A stretch of 64,000 nt of DNA from Eremothecium cymbalariae DBVPG#7215 (Eukaryota > Ascomycota > Saccharomycetes > Saccharomycetales > Saccharomycetaceae): positions 620,001 to 684,000 of the forward strand of contig NC_016451.1 in assembly GCF_000235365.1 (NCBI RefSeq), written 5' to 3'. Below are positions 52,001 to 61,149 of this stretch, in pieces. The translations under genes were made by a program, and so were the position numbers. Below the pieces are notes generated by a model. The model was not told the origin of the DNA. It saw only the letters and a list, made by a program, of their open reading frames with translations, and ran no database searches. Within the stretch, counting starts at the first letter, position 1. Each line of letters starts with the position of its first letter.

Positions 52001-52373
52001 AAAAACTGATTCTTCGTCTATCTTAGGGTCTTCCGCACCTCAAGCAGATAATAAAAGTGATCAAGATCCTGTCGATGCTGCTGATGAAGATTTTGACATG
52101 TTATTTGGTGAATCCTTCAGCGGCTTACCGGATGAATCTCAGAAACCGAACGATATTAAACATGAATCTGGCTTGAAAGATGAAAATTCAGAAACTCTTG
52201 AACCTCGTGTGTCTTTGGTTAGACTAACTGAAAGTTTTGGTTTTGCATATTTCATGATGATGAAGGACACTAAAGAGGCTTATGATGCTGGTCAGGAAAC
52301 AGAACCGAGATACGAGAACTTCATAAATTTATATAATAGGTATGTTGAAACCTTGAAAATATCTGTGATCTGA
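49077..52373 (+). CDS. NUT1: Mediator tail subunit Nut1 (Med5)
   Basis: Nut1/Med5 is a large helical protein of the Mediator tail module that regulates RNA polymerase II transcription. The first ATG of the frame is at 49077 (1098 aa), giving MVREVDSICKLITNCASRHVS, which aligns with the family start; the open frame before it has no ATG. The protein lacks catalytic motifs and is Leu/Asn/Ser-rich and helical throughout, with conserved ADYVVEIVFVNYNSELLKIFLPKL (about 80-105) and an acidic segment near the end (DAADEDFDMLFGESF). It is convergent with INO80, as YGL151W and YGL150C are. Confidence 0.93.
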   Translation: MVREVDSICKLITNCASRHVSPKQFTNFYNMFFNEQYDSVIESQGDNEAKPPIEPVYEAISQGLLKVLNDGKYNLVADYVVEIVFVNYNSELLKIFLPKLHLVKNQLVLIHFFSRSTGFMRNLTNKLISDQISNDIYSDILPSILSFNFSELGDELITIITKFLHTVLKISESPAKIQDENIRNNGNLLLQRLSKCNKLLYKRLFNDLDPKFQAGEPSSSVGTFALPPSTIPSPSVTSPKYESITVGVTKQPSLAPNELKYQDVKLTRYYKNLWLNNKIHYFTVSDPDFLNKYESIGELTKTSGSPQIERSSQTNVADLIETTFTCFAQFVSNKLYHQLNSNFSLLERKWTIFITKQLPLIIKQSIPNEPQLVLHALENIDDKVVKAIKSYNTEKDEVKNRTEDLFDDYPVNNLDIRHEFLKNLIMLGLQPPNVLNEYLREDQMVDLKSLVTSEHLVIENSQCVKESILDIKGFMKRSIETLDFESMFDDSNQLVIGTDNGLLQLAHNLESVAPTKQQEISNIIYDVLRKAVEDFDHKSISKILTLLTLNIGHLLTNILCFIGPEKLLGPVVTFIDVIWEPNGNKLNDVISEDSEFENLSAFMAYTLSMAFIIHMVKTYNVNLESLVEIPSKSTVLNFISKLGDIQETFSDEGNPDASKNMLQLWLRDLFINNSISDPLMKTADVKVLGTMIPFIFKQSLVNVETGLISDVSNFVNGFEYFLQPFMSIGLLNIFFWLEQHLISLKTDDSFLQIGGKIFDLLNAIIAPKGMNPDAKAVHYVILKLNCINLLKELKSFQVSNESNYGMYSSQYQQDPKLDSLISKLESVAQSSNIYDIDPRITTATGNSYSQKQISYNKLTMTSDLPINKIMTNQINSFWNLHSSTYYNFDYLLELTNLVTPAQFLHDVFESLKYKVSTYGIPGSVNRPPATALDHVLSYLFYFMVLRDIKNPEEKSALLEYLETGKFSSAIIRNKIKTDSSSILGSSAPQADNKSDQDPVDAADEDFDMLFGESFSGLPDESQKPNDIKHESGLKDENSETLEPRVSLVRLTESFGFAYFMMMKDTKEAYDAGQETEPRYENFINLYNRYVETLKISVI

Positions 52374-52543
52374 GATTATTACAACGAATGAAACTGAAAG
52401 CTCATAATAGTATAAAAAATATCAATTAACAAAAGTGTTCATTAAAATTATCTATTTCAAAAATTAAATTGAGCTAACGTTATATACTGTATGTTGTATC
52501 ATCATATAGCAAGATAACAGGTATATTTCGAATTATTAATATT

Positions 52544-55500
52544 CTATACGGTGGTATCACTTACCACTTCGATGGCAGGTGGAGTTGGAAGTGGATCAAT
52601 TGAACTTCCACTAGCCAAAACGGTTTGAACATTGTTCTCTTTGGTTTTTCCTTCCATGACAACTTGCTGAACATGTTCCTTCTGCTTAGCTCTGTCCCTC
52701 ATTCTTTCTTCGATAGTACCTCTGATCAACAATCTATAAACAGTGACTTGTTTGGTTTGACCTAGTCGATGAGCTCTATCCATTGCCTGAGAATCAATCG
52801 TTGGATTCCAATCTGAATCATAGAATATAACAGTGTCAGCAGATGTTAAATTAATCCCTAAACCACCTGCCCTGGTGGACAATAGGAAAATGAAAATATC
52901 AGATTTTGTCTGCCAGTCGTGAACCAAATCACGACGATCCTCTAATTTTGAGGACCCATCTAACCTGATATGGTTATATTGTCTGTAAGTTAAGTATTCC
53001 TCCATCAAGTCCATCATTCTAGTCATCTGAAAGTAAATTAATACACGATGGTCACCTTCCTTTAACTGTACCAATAGCTCATCTAACTTTTTCAATTTAG
53101 CAGATTCAGTGATAAATCTGTCCATGGATGGCATAGATATGTAGGAGGAAAAGCTCTTATTCAACGGACTAGGATATAATTCTGATTTCGGTAATTCAGT
53201 GAATAGCATCTCCTTATTTCTTTGGACCAAACTATTTTGGGTGATAGGTGGAACAATGCTTAGACTTTGACAAATTTCAGGTTCAAACAATTCATGATCC
53301 CTTCTAATCATAAAATTTCTAGATCCCATAACGTGAATATTAATTGGCGGAGCCGCGACGCTTGGACGGTAAGCTGGACGTAATACATTCATATACTGTT
53401 CATCGTAGACTTTATCTTTTATGTTTAATAACGACTCTAATACACCATTTCGAGTTGTACAGGAAAGGTTGCGTAAATAATCAACCTCGTTTGTAACTAA
53501 TAGAGACTTTTCAAATAAATTCATATTAAAATCCTCCTTGTCATAAACAATAGGTATGATATCCTTTTTATTAGCACAATTACTGGATAAGTGAATTGCT
53601 CTCTTAACAATTTCAAGGTTGGATAAATGCATAAATGAATCAGGGTCATAGCCTGTAACTTTTGAAAGTGTGGAACATAACCCAGGAGAGTTAGTAGGAT
53701 GGAAAATATTCATACTATGGTACAAAATTTTTGCTCTCACATCAATGTCATGTTTATAATTTGGCAAAATTAGATCATCATAGATCAATCTTGGTAGATT
53801 AAAGGTCACAGGATTTTTGGAAGAATACTGAACATCCACAACATCGCCTTCCCTTATTATAGACCCAGTTTGACCAAAATTAGTAAAGGAAAACGGTGAA
53901 CTCACATCTGCACGTTCAAATAAGTCTGGATGATTACAAACCTTTCTAAATTCCATAACTGTATTCATGATTTTAGAGTCTGATGTTGCAGGATAGTTGC
54001 CCGAATCATCACCACTGATACTGCTTGCCGCGTTTTCGATAGCATCGTAGTTAGAAGAAACCTGGGACTTTAGAACCTGATACAACTTTGCTTGTCTATG
54101 AGTCAGGTCACACATGACATCAATTTCAATTTTGTCACCTAATTCAGATTGAACGTTCTTCTTGATACGCCTCAACATAAATGGCTTCAAAATCATGTGC
54201 AAACGACGTAACTGTTGTTGGTTTAATTGCGTATTAGACTGAGCGTGTGATTCTATATCTTTAGAAAACCAGTCGTTAAATTCATCATGAGAATCGAATA
54301 AAGAAGGCATTATAAAGTGTAACAACGCCCATAACTCTTGCATGCTATTTTGTATTGGAGTACCGGTTAATAACAGTCGGTTACGACAATGAAAACTCAA
54401 TAAATTCTTCCAACGTGAAGACTGGGAAGATTTAATCGCTTGCGCCTCATCTAGAATCATATATTGCCACTTCATTTTTTGTAGATACGCAGCATCTGAA
54501 ACAACCATTTGATAAGAAGTTATCATTACATGGAAGGGAGCATCTCGGTCGTACCTCAAATGTTTTCGATCCCAAAACTTCCTTAATACTTTACGGTCAT
54601 TACCATTACCCCAGTAAGGCAAAATTTTGAAATCTGGAACAAATTTTTGTATTTCGCTAACCCAATTGTGTAATGTGGAAGCAGGTGTTACGACTATAAA
54701 TGGGCCCCATATATTATAACGTTCTGCCAAATGAGCTAACACTGAAATTGACTGCACGGTTTTACCCAAACCCATTTCATCAGCCAAAATACCATTTATA
54801 CCCTGATCATACAAGTTTGCTAACCAATTCAAACCTTTTAGTTGGTATTCCTTCAAGGTACAGCCTAGCATCTTAGGCTGATCAATGGTAATTTCACCCA
54901 AAGATGTCGGATTTTGAAAGTTTAATTCTTCAGCCTCATCAGATGGATCGCTAAAAGCCTTAGCTTTGGCTTGTGTTTCTTTCAAAGCATTAGAAGCATT
55001 TTGTGCTGCTTTACGACGTAATTCTTCGTCATCTTCATTATAAAAATCAATTTGATGCACTTCCGTTTTGGTTGGATCAGTATTGCTTAAATCTATACCA
55101 GCAGTGAACATAGACAAGGAAGGATCAGCCATACTGCCTTCCAGTTCATTTGTCTTGATTTTGCTACCAATGAAATGTGAGTACAATTCAGTTTGGGTAA
55201 GTAAGAAATTCAATTTTCTTGCTTGTCTCTTAGATTCTCTTTCCTCTTCTTCCTTCTTCGCTTGTTCGATAGCCTCTCTCTCTGCTTTCTTCTTCAATTC
55301 CCGCTCTTCACGCTCGTTCTTCTTCCAGAAGCTTGACATTTCTCTCACTCCTCTACGTGCTCTTGTTTGGAAATCTTTGACTTGTCTAAAATTTCTGCTT
55401 TGCCATTTTCTTGCCTCTCTGGCGACTAATGAAGAAGTCTTTTTAAAGTTTGCAGATCTAATAGACTGAATTTGTTGAACTAATCTAGACAATTTTGCAG

Positions 55501-56992
55501 AATCCTTACGAGCCATATCTTTCCACACAGTAATATATGTAGTATCATAATGTCTCTGAATTGCCCTTGCCTCCTTTGCGGTCATCTTCATACCATAAGT
55601 AGGCAACCCGGTAGTTGGGTTTATATCAGGAACAACAGGTACCTGGCTATCGGAAGAGTTTGCATCACCATTAACCTTTGTATTAGCCCCAATGGCCGGG
55701 GACTCTGCCGAATTCGTCTCGTTAGAGGAAGCAGCATTGCCACTGGTGTTTGATTTTGATTTTTGTCCGGTCTTCCGTTTCTTTGACGAACCAGCTTGTT
55801 GTTCGTTGGCAACTACAGCTTCTTCAGCAGCACGCTTTCGTTTAGCTTCGTTGATCAGCCGCTTCAAACGTTTTATATGTAATTGCTTTAAAGTTACTTT
55901 GACTTCTAGTTTACTGTGATCAGCATCATACTTCTGGACAATGCAACTAGTGAACTTTCTCTTTTTAGCCTTGGCATTCCTATGCTTCTGAGCCATCTTG
56001 ATCAATTCTTTTTGGATCAGATTAACGTCAGAATTGACGTCAATCTTGCTGTTAAACTTGACAGAACTTTTAGAGCGACCACTTTCAGGAGAAAAGTCTC
56101 TATCGTTATCATCATCCATCAACTGGATTTCTTCCAGTTCGTCCAATTCATCTACATCATCTTCCTCTTCCTCTTCGTCATCCTCTTCATCTTCATCTTC
56201 GTCCTCGTCCTCGTCCTCGTCTTTATCCTCTCTATCTTCATCGCCCTGTTTTAAACTCTCGATGGTACGCGGTTCCTCATCTCCTTTTCCTCTATTATGG
56301 GATTTGCCTTGATAAAGTTCTTTGACGGCGCCATTGAGTTCTGTAGCGGCGCTGCCACCGTGTCCAACCTGCTGATGATTCCGGTTTGCCACAGAGGTTT
56401 CGGCCTTCGCTTTGGACCCGCTAAACGCAACAGAATTACCGCTCCCTCCACTTCTTTTGGCAGATCGCTTATTTGCAGTCGCCGCGGACCTCTGCCTTTC
56501 CTGTCTGATCTTTGTCGACTGCGGATGCTGCTGCTGCTGCTGCTGCTGCTGCTGTCTCTCTTGCTTGTCCTGCTGCCTGTCAAGATGGTCTCTGTCTCGC
56601 TGCCGCTCTTCCTGAGCCTCCATCTCCTTCTGTCTCTTCTCCTCCAATTCGCCCAAAACCGTAGACCTCCCACTCAAAAACACCTCGTAGTCCATCCACT
56701 CATCTTGTGCAGATTTGATATTCGAAATTAATTGATCACACTGGTTGATAGTCAAATCACGACTCTGGGCACTCCACTCGTTAACAAGCTCAAACTCTTG
56801 ATAACTGAGATACTTCCAGTCCTGATACTGCTGTTCCCGCCTATCCTTGTGACAAAGACCATTGAATCGCTCGTTCATAGAACTCATAAAGCGTTCTCTG
56901 CTCCCCACCAACGAAGAACAAACACCGTCCATCCCCCCGCCATCAGCCATCGACGTCAACTCGTCCTTGTTCAATAATGCATCCAACGACAT
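52544..56992 (-). CDS. INO80: Ino80, ATPase subunit of the INO80 chromatin remodeller
   Basis: Ino80 slides nucleosomes and exchanges H2A.Z in the INO80 complex. The 1482-residue length matches S. cerevisiae. The N-terminal 450 residues are low-complexity: a Gln run (about 147-155), and acidic tracts near 250-295. The HSA/post-HSA actin-binding region covers about 480-610 (YDTTYITVWKDMARKD). The Snf2 ATPase begins near 715, with Walker A DEMGLGKTVQS (about 735) and DEAQ (about 845). The long insertion between the two RecA lobes (about 1000-1310) is the family hallmark. The second lobe contains STRAGGLGINLTSAD and QAMDRAHRLGQ (about 1375-1420). The gap to the next gene is 2.2 kb. Confidence 0.97.
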   Translation of the reverse strand: MSLDALLNKDELTSMADGGGMDGVCSSLVGSRERFMSSMNERFNGLCHKDRREQQYQDWKYLSYQEFELVNEWSAQSRDLTINQCDQLISNIKSAQDEWMDYEVFLSGRSTVLGELEEKRQKEMEAQEERQRDRDHLDRQQDKQERQQQQQQQQQHPQSTKIRQERQRSAATANKRSAKRSGGSGNSVAFSGSKAKAETSVANRNHQQVGHGGSAATELNGAVKELYQGKSHNRGKGDEEPRTIESLKQGDEDREDKDEDEDEDEDEDEEDDEEEEEDDVDELDELEEIQLMDDDNDRDFSPESGRSKSSVKFNSKIDVNSDVNLIQKELIKMAQKHRNAKAKKRKFTSCIVQKYDADHSKLEVKVTLKQLHIKRLKRLINEAKRKRAAEEAVVANEQQAGSSKKRKTGQKSKSNTSGNAASSNETNSAESPAIGANTKVNGDANSSDSQVPVVPDINPTTGLPTYGMKMTAKEARAIQRHYDTTYITVWKDMARKDSAKLSRLVQQIQSIRSANFKKTSSLVAREARKWQSRNFRQVKDFQTRARRGVREMSSFWKKNEREERELKKKAEREAIEQAKKEEEERESKRQARKLNFLLTQTELYSHFIGSKIKTNELEGSMADPSLSMFTAGIDLSNTDPTKTEVHQIDFYNEDDEELRRKAAQNASNALKETQAKAKAFSDPSDEAEELNFQNPTSLGEITIDQPKMLGCTLKEYQLKGLNWLANLYDQGINGILADEMGLGKTVQSISVLAHLAERYNIWGPFIVVTPASTLHNWVSEIQKFVPDFKILPYWGNGNDRKVLRKFWDRKHLRYDRDAPFHVMITSYQMVVSDAAYLQKMKWQYMILDEAQAIKSSQSSRWKNLLSFHCRNRLLLTGTPIQNSMQELWALLHFIMPSLFDSHDEFNDWFSKDIESHAQSNTQLNQQQLRRLHMILKPFMLRRIKKNVQSELGDKIEIDVMCDLTHRQAKLYQVLKSQVSSNYDAIENAASSISGDDSGNYPATSDSKIMNTVMEFRKVCNHPDLFERADVSSPFSFTNFGQTGSIIREGDVVDVQYSSKNPVTFNLPRLIYDDLILPNYKHDIDVRAKILYHSMNIFHPTNSPGLCSTLSKVTGYDPDSFMHLSNLEIVKRAIHLSSNCANKKDIIPIVYDKEDFNMNLFEKSLLVTNEVDYLRNLSCTTRNGVLESLLNIKDKVYDEQYMNVLRPAYRPSVAAPPINIHVMGSRNFMIRRDHELFEPEICQSLSIVPPITQNSLVQRNKEMLFTELPKSELYPSPLNKSFSSYISMPSMDRFITESAKLKKLDELLVQLKEGDHRVLIYFQMTRMMDLMEEYLTYRQYNHIRLDGSSKLEDRRDLVHDWQTKSDIFIFLLSTRAGGLGINLTSADTVIFYDSDWNPTIDSQAMDRAHRLGQTKQVTVYRLLIRGTIEERMRDRAKQKEHVQQVVMEGKTKENNVQTVLASGSSIDPLPTPPAIEVVSDTTV
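56528..56554. repeat. CTG/CAG triplet tract in INO80
   Basis: Nine uninterrupted CTG units (CAG on the coding strand) encode a polyglutamine run within a Gln/Arg-rich segment of Ino80. It is a likely site of length variation; nearby acidic codons at about 56155-56225 form further short repeats. Confidence 0.85.
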
Positions 56993-58424
56993 GTCTTTTT
57001 CCTATCGATGCAATTTTTGTTAAATAACTAAACTCTGGCCCACTCAATACAAACCCTCTCCTCTCTTTCCTGTTTCTCTCTCTCTTAAAATATATCCTCT
57101 CTATATAATGTACCCTCGCCGCAAATAAATCTTCTCTTCCAATCAATACCACCGGCCTTCAAAACTATTGACAATCAACTAACTACTCCTTTATAAGCTA
57201 TTCTAGCCTTTCCTCTCAACGAAAGATATCCTTTGCGCTCGAAATTCACACCTAACTTGTCCAATCCCAGCCAACCAAAACTTTTTGTCGGTCCAGTCCC
57301 TAATGTTGTTTCTCTCTCTCGTTCTAATCCAGTATAAAACAGTCTATACCAAAAGAACCCTCAACAACGAACAGACTATTTAAAACCTTTTATATGATAT
57401 AAACTCAAGAGCAAGATATAATGTATTTACGAACCTAACACTACAACATCTTTCCTTTTTTTTCTCTTTCAACCCACCTCTGTATCCTCTATTTTTTTGG
57501 CTTTTTTTCTGCTTGTTGATCCTGTTCTGTGTTTCGTTCTTCTTGTTTGTCCTGGTTTAGTTCTTGCTGGTCTTCTTGTGAGAGGTCCGTCCTCTCCCTT
57601 TCCCTCTCTTCGATTGTGTTGCACTAGTTTTGTATCTACGATGAGTTGAGGAAAAACCCACACACAGAGGGCAGGCGGAGAGAGAACGCAATCTCCTGCT
57701 TCTGCTGGTATTGCTGACACTTTGGTAGGCATGGTGGGGAGAGGAGGAGTGGCATGGGGTGTGTATATATGTACATGGGGTGTGTATATATGTATGTAGC
57801 GTGTAGTGTGTGTAGTGTAGATGTGGGTGGTATGTCAGTGTGTGTATGTAGTGATGTAGCTAGGGTGGTGGCCAGCGGGGTTTGGCAATGAACAACGAAA
57901 AGGAGGATGGGATGGAGGAGAATGTGGGAGGGGGATTGGCTGGGCGGTGAGTTGTGATGAGAGGTTTAGGTAGAGTTGGGCCGAGAGTTGTGTATTATTT
58001 GTGTGTGTTTGCAGGTTGTGTATGTGGATATAGGTAAAAAATATGTCGTTTTCGTACTCAGTTGACAGCGTCTGTTCTACGGCGGGGCTTTTGGGCAAGA
58101 CACAAGTAGCATGTGTGTGTATGTATGTATGTGTATACTATTCTTAAGGTTGGCGGGGTTGTAGTTGGTTCTCTGACGGGGATAATGGAGGGTTGCATTT
58201 GTAGTATAGGCGCTGACTGGAACGGGGCGGTTGGAAAGATGGGTTTTCTTCTGCTCTTAGCAGTGTATGAGTGGAAATTGGTTAGGCTGCTTCAGCCACA
58301 AGAGTGTTTTCCCGCTCCAACAAAAATTGTATGACGGCAGCATTGGAGGCAAGTTGTGGTTGTAGTTGTGATTATAAAAAGAGTTAGTTTCTCGTGGTTA
58401 TTAAAAGAGAACAAGGTAGGGGCA
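56993..58424. other. INO80 upstream region, pyrimidine- then GT-rich
   Basis: The first 600 bases are rich in C/T tracts on the plus strand. From about 57735 the sequence turns into GT-rich, telomere-like but irregular sequence, with more of it at 58108-58137. Short open frames (for example 57732-57469 minus, 58113-58334 plus) are low-complexity or Arg/Lys-rich and not credible. No RNA gene is seen. Confidence 0.6.
57753..57794. repeat. Tandem 21-bp GT-rich repeat
   Basis: Two perfect adjacent copies of a 21-base unit beginning CATGGGGTGTGTATATATG. They are followed by about 65 bases of irregular GT-rich sequence (to about 57860). Confidence 0.9.
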
Positions 58425-59075
58425 TATTTATTGTGGTATTGTATATTAATATTATTTGTTTAATCGCAGCCTCCACTCAACGGAGGAGGTCGTACCAATC
58501 ATAACTATCTTGATTATCATTATATTTAATAACAAAATTATCATATCATGTTATATATTAAGTAGTGTAGTATATGTTTATTAATTAATTACTGTAAAAA
58601 TAATTTATAATGATTAATTTATCTTTTAAATGTGGTGGAAAACTCCATTATATTTCTGGAGTTTTTCCATCCACCAATAGTATATAACTATAATTATGAT
58701 TAATTAGATTAATATTAACATACTACATGTACCTGATGGTGCCATCCGGAATATGGATGTTACTCTTCACATAAGATTATCTTATGCAAGTTATGAGTAT
58801 TATTAATAAACATAAACATAAAGATTAGAAAGTAAGAATACTGCTTACGTTAGAATATTGTATATATATTAATAATGATATCAATACCGGCATCCTCCAT
58901 TGGAGAAGGCCGGGATATATAGGTATTTAACATTACAACTATATAATATTATTAAATATTATTAAATGTGCAATTATAAATTTATATTTTTAGTTTTTGA
59001 TATATTTTCATTATTACTTAATCTATCTTTTCAGATGTACCTACAAAATACTTAGATATTAAAATATCTATAGGT
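58425..59075. mobile_element. Probable mitochondrial-DNA insertion (NUMT) with GC-rich hairpins
   Basis: The base composition changes sharply to very AT-rich, interrupted by four compact GC-rich hairpin clusters: 58466-58496, 58634-58675, 58733-58765 and 58887-58914. Clusters one and four share CCTCCA, a short loop, then GGAG-purine-rich sequence. Cluster two is a hairpin with GGTGGAAAA / TTTTTCCATCCACC arms. This AT-sea-with-GC-cluster pattern is typical of intergenic yeast mitochondrial DNA and unlike any other spacer in the window. No mitochondrial gene or tRNA is recognisable, so origin is inferred from texture. A full ARS-consensus match, ATTTATATTTT, occurs at 58980-58990. Confidence 0.6.
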
Positions 59076-59234
59076 GGAGAGTGGAGTTAGCGAACTTCGT
59101 TGTTAAGCGATTGTTGGCCGGAGTGGAAGATTGTGTGCCGTTTAGAAAGAACTTATTAGAACTTGGATTTGGGTTTTATCCAAAAAAAGGTTTTGTCGAT
59201 ATTGCGAGGTGTTGATTACTAGATAGCCAACGGT

Positions 59235-59705
59235 ATGTCGTCAAGTGGTGGAGGGCCCAGCGCAGCTGCGAGGCCAGTACAGATAGACGAGTTTCGGACA
59301 GTTATAAGAGACCTTTCGCAGCAGTGGTTGCAGCGGATTATGCAAGAGATTGAGAATAGTGTGAGACATTTGCAAAGATCTAATGATAGGCTTTCACGGT
59401 ATATAACGAAGTTGCGCGGGGAACAGTCGCAAGAACAGGATGAACTTGATCGTGAGATTGCAGAGGACGATATCGGGCAAAATGACATACAGTTGTTTCA
59501 AGATTCTTTGAGGGAAAACGAGGTTGTTTTGGAAAATTACCGGGAGCGTTTGAAGGCTTTGGATGAAGAACAACTATACCGTGCAAGTGGGAACATAGGC
59601 GGTGGTGCTGCTATGACGAAGGATGTGAAATCTACTTTAGTGCCCGAATTTGATTCTGAAAACGCTGATGTGAATGCAACGGCGCCCAACAGTGTTTATT
59701 TGTGA
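59235..59705 (+). CDS. TMA17: Tma17/Adc17, stress-induced proteasome assembly chaperone
   Basis: Tma17 (Adc17) helps pair Rpt6 with Rpt3 during assembly of the proteasome regulatory particle and is induced by stress. The 156-residue protein has the family pattern: PVQIDEFRTVIRDLS (15-29), a helical coiled-coil hairpin with IENSVRHLQRSNDRLSRYI, the acidic turn, and DSLRENEVVLENYRERLKALDEE. It ends NATAPNSVYL, matching the family C-terminal motif. S. cerevisiae TMA17 is YDL110C, beside RRP42; here the pair is kept, with a p24-like gene between. Confidence 0.88.
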   Translation: MSSSGGGPSAAARPVQIDEFRTVIRDLSQQWLQRIMQEIENSVRHLQRSNDRLSRYITKLRGEQSQEQDELDREIAEDDIGQNDIQLFQDSLRENEVVLENYRERLKALDEEQLYRASGNIGGGAAMTKDVKSTLVPEFDSENADVNATAPNSVYL

Positions 59706-60019
59706 TTGGAGTGGCTGATAAGGTGATGGTCTGAAACGTGTGCGTGTTCGGTTGGGCTGGCATCGGTGCGACACAAAAGAGACAAGAAAAGACAAGAAAA
59801 AGATGTATGCTCGACAGTTGCATCTACAGTTGACGCACAACACGACAGAAGCTGTAAACGTCGGTTCTTCTTTATAGTACAGTTCAGTAGTTTACATCGT
59901 GTTTCAATTCAACAATTTATAGTTTTTTTCATGTATTCTCTGTCTGGTTTTCATTTTTCAACACATTTTAAGTGTAGCACTACAGCAGAAGTATTAAGTA
60001 TATTTATCACTGTTTAATA
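59706..60019. other. TMA17-p24-like intergenic region
   Basis: A 314-base AT-rich spacer carrying the promoter of the next gene. Nothing else recognised. Confidence 0.5.
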
Positions 60020-60763
60020 ATGAGCTTGTTTGGGTTATTGTTATTGGATTTGCTGTGGTTTCTCACACTGATTCGATGCGAGATCCAAGGTTCTTCATTT
60101 ACCGATGGTACATTGTGGTTTGAGATACCACCATATAAGGCCTCTGAAATCGATACAGACAGGTTATATGATTACCAGACCTGCATCAGATGGCAGCTCA
60201 ATTCGCCTGCTACCGTCCTCTTTCTTCAACTAAAACGGGAGGATTTCCCGGTTCATGATATAGATCCGACAAGATTCGGACCTTCCTCCGTACAACAGGG
60301 GAGACAAAAACTTCAACTAAGCATTCATGACCTGATCTCTGGTGCTTTAATTCTAAAAGATGAGAATGTCCCCACTTCGGGTAGGACCTTAAGCTTTTCC
60401 GTAGGTAGTCTGGAACTGTTCGACATTTGTTTTATAAATATATCAAGCGACTCATCCTGGAAAGCCATAGATATGGTGGCGGCTTTAGAGATGTCTGTGT
60501 ATTCGGTGGACGAGTCAAGTGCATTTGCTATTACTTCGATAACCACACAAGACATGGACTTATTATCTAATGTTGCAAAAGATACCTACCTTTTAGTTAA
60601 CCCCACAGGCAGCGGAGACCTTTTAATATCTGAAGAAGCAAGAAGAAATCTCAATGAATCTACATATTCTTGGTTAATGTACAGACTTTTCACATTAACC
60701 ATCACAATGTTCATTAGCTACTGCATTATCGTACCAATATTCCTTAGAATATTAATCAAATAA
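60020..60763 (+). CDS. RRT6: p24-like secretory membrane protein (probable RRT6 orthologue)
   Basis: The 247-residue product has an N-terminal signal sequence (about 1-20, LFGLLLLDLLWFLTLIRC), a lumenal beta-rich region with two cysteines (in YDYQTCIRW and FDICFIN) spaced as in the GOLD domain of p24 cargo receptors, a short helical segment before the membrane, and one C-terminal membrane span (about 222-243, LFTLTITMFISYCIIVPIFL) with a tiny cytoplasmic tail. The tail lacks a clear dilysine or diphenylalanine signal. Among S. cerevisiae genes, RRT6 (YGL146C) belongs to the YGL series expected here and its inverted orientation fits the neighbouring inverted genes. Sequence identity is weak, so the symbol is tentative. 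Confidence 0.6.
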   Translation: MSLFGLLLLDLLWFLTLIRCEIQGSSFTDGTLWFEIPPYKASEIDTDRLYDYQTCIRWQLNSPATVLFLQLKREDFPVHDIDPTRFGPSSVQQGRQKLQLSIHDLISGALILKDENVPTSGRTLSFSVGSLELFDICFINISSDSSWKAIDMVAALEMSVYSVDESSAFAITSITTQDMDLLSNVAKDTYLLVNPTGSGDLLISEEARRNLNESTYSWLMYRLFTLTITMFISYCIIVPIFLRILIK

Positions 60764-61149
60764 TATAGGAGTATCTTCAGAACACAAAAAAATATCGTTC
60801 TAATGGTCTATTTGTAGTGTACATGACGTGATGTGCATTCAACGACGCTCATGCCTTATGAGAGTTTGTCTGTCACAAGTCCGGGTTACCTCAAATTTGC
60901 CTGTTGAACGGATTTTCAATTTCAGTGTCCGGTTTTGAAAAATATAGAGGGACAGTTTATTTGTCCGGGAAACATTTTCGATTCCCCCAGGAGTCTGATC
61001 CATCGACCCTCTCTGGGCAAGTGAAAATTTTGGTCAGCATTTACCGCACCATTTTGCACGTTAGAACAGAAAAACGCTATAAATACAAACGCAGGAGAGA
61101 GCTAGTTTCCAAGCTTTTATATCTTCACTCACTTTGATCTAGATTATCC
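60764..61149. promoter_or_regulatory. p24-like gene/RRP42 intergenic region with RRPE-like site
   Basis: TGAAAATTTT at 61022-61031 resembles the ribosome-biogenesis element RRPE (TGAAAAATTTT) and lies about 120 bases before the RRP42 ATG. A 77-codon frame here (60904-61137) starts without ATG and is not called. Confidence 0.4.

Noticed and set aside
57469..57732. 87-codon minus-strand frame upstream of INO80
   Set aside because: Low-complexity basic C-terminus over a pyrimidine-rich promoter tract, with no family resemblance.
58425..59075. AT-rich block as a centromere
   Set aside because: No CDEI or CDEIII motif was found, and the GC-rich hairpins inside do not fit a point centromere.
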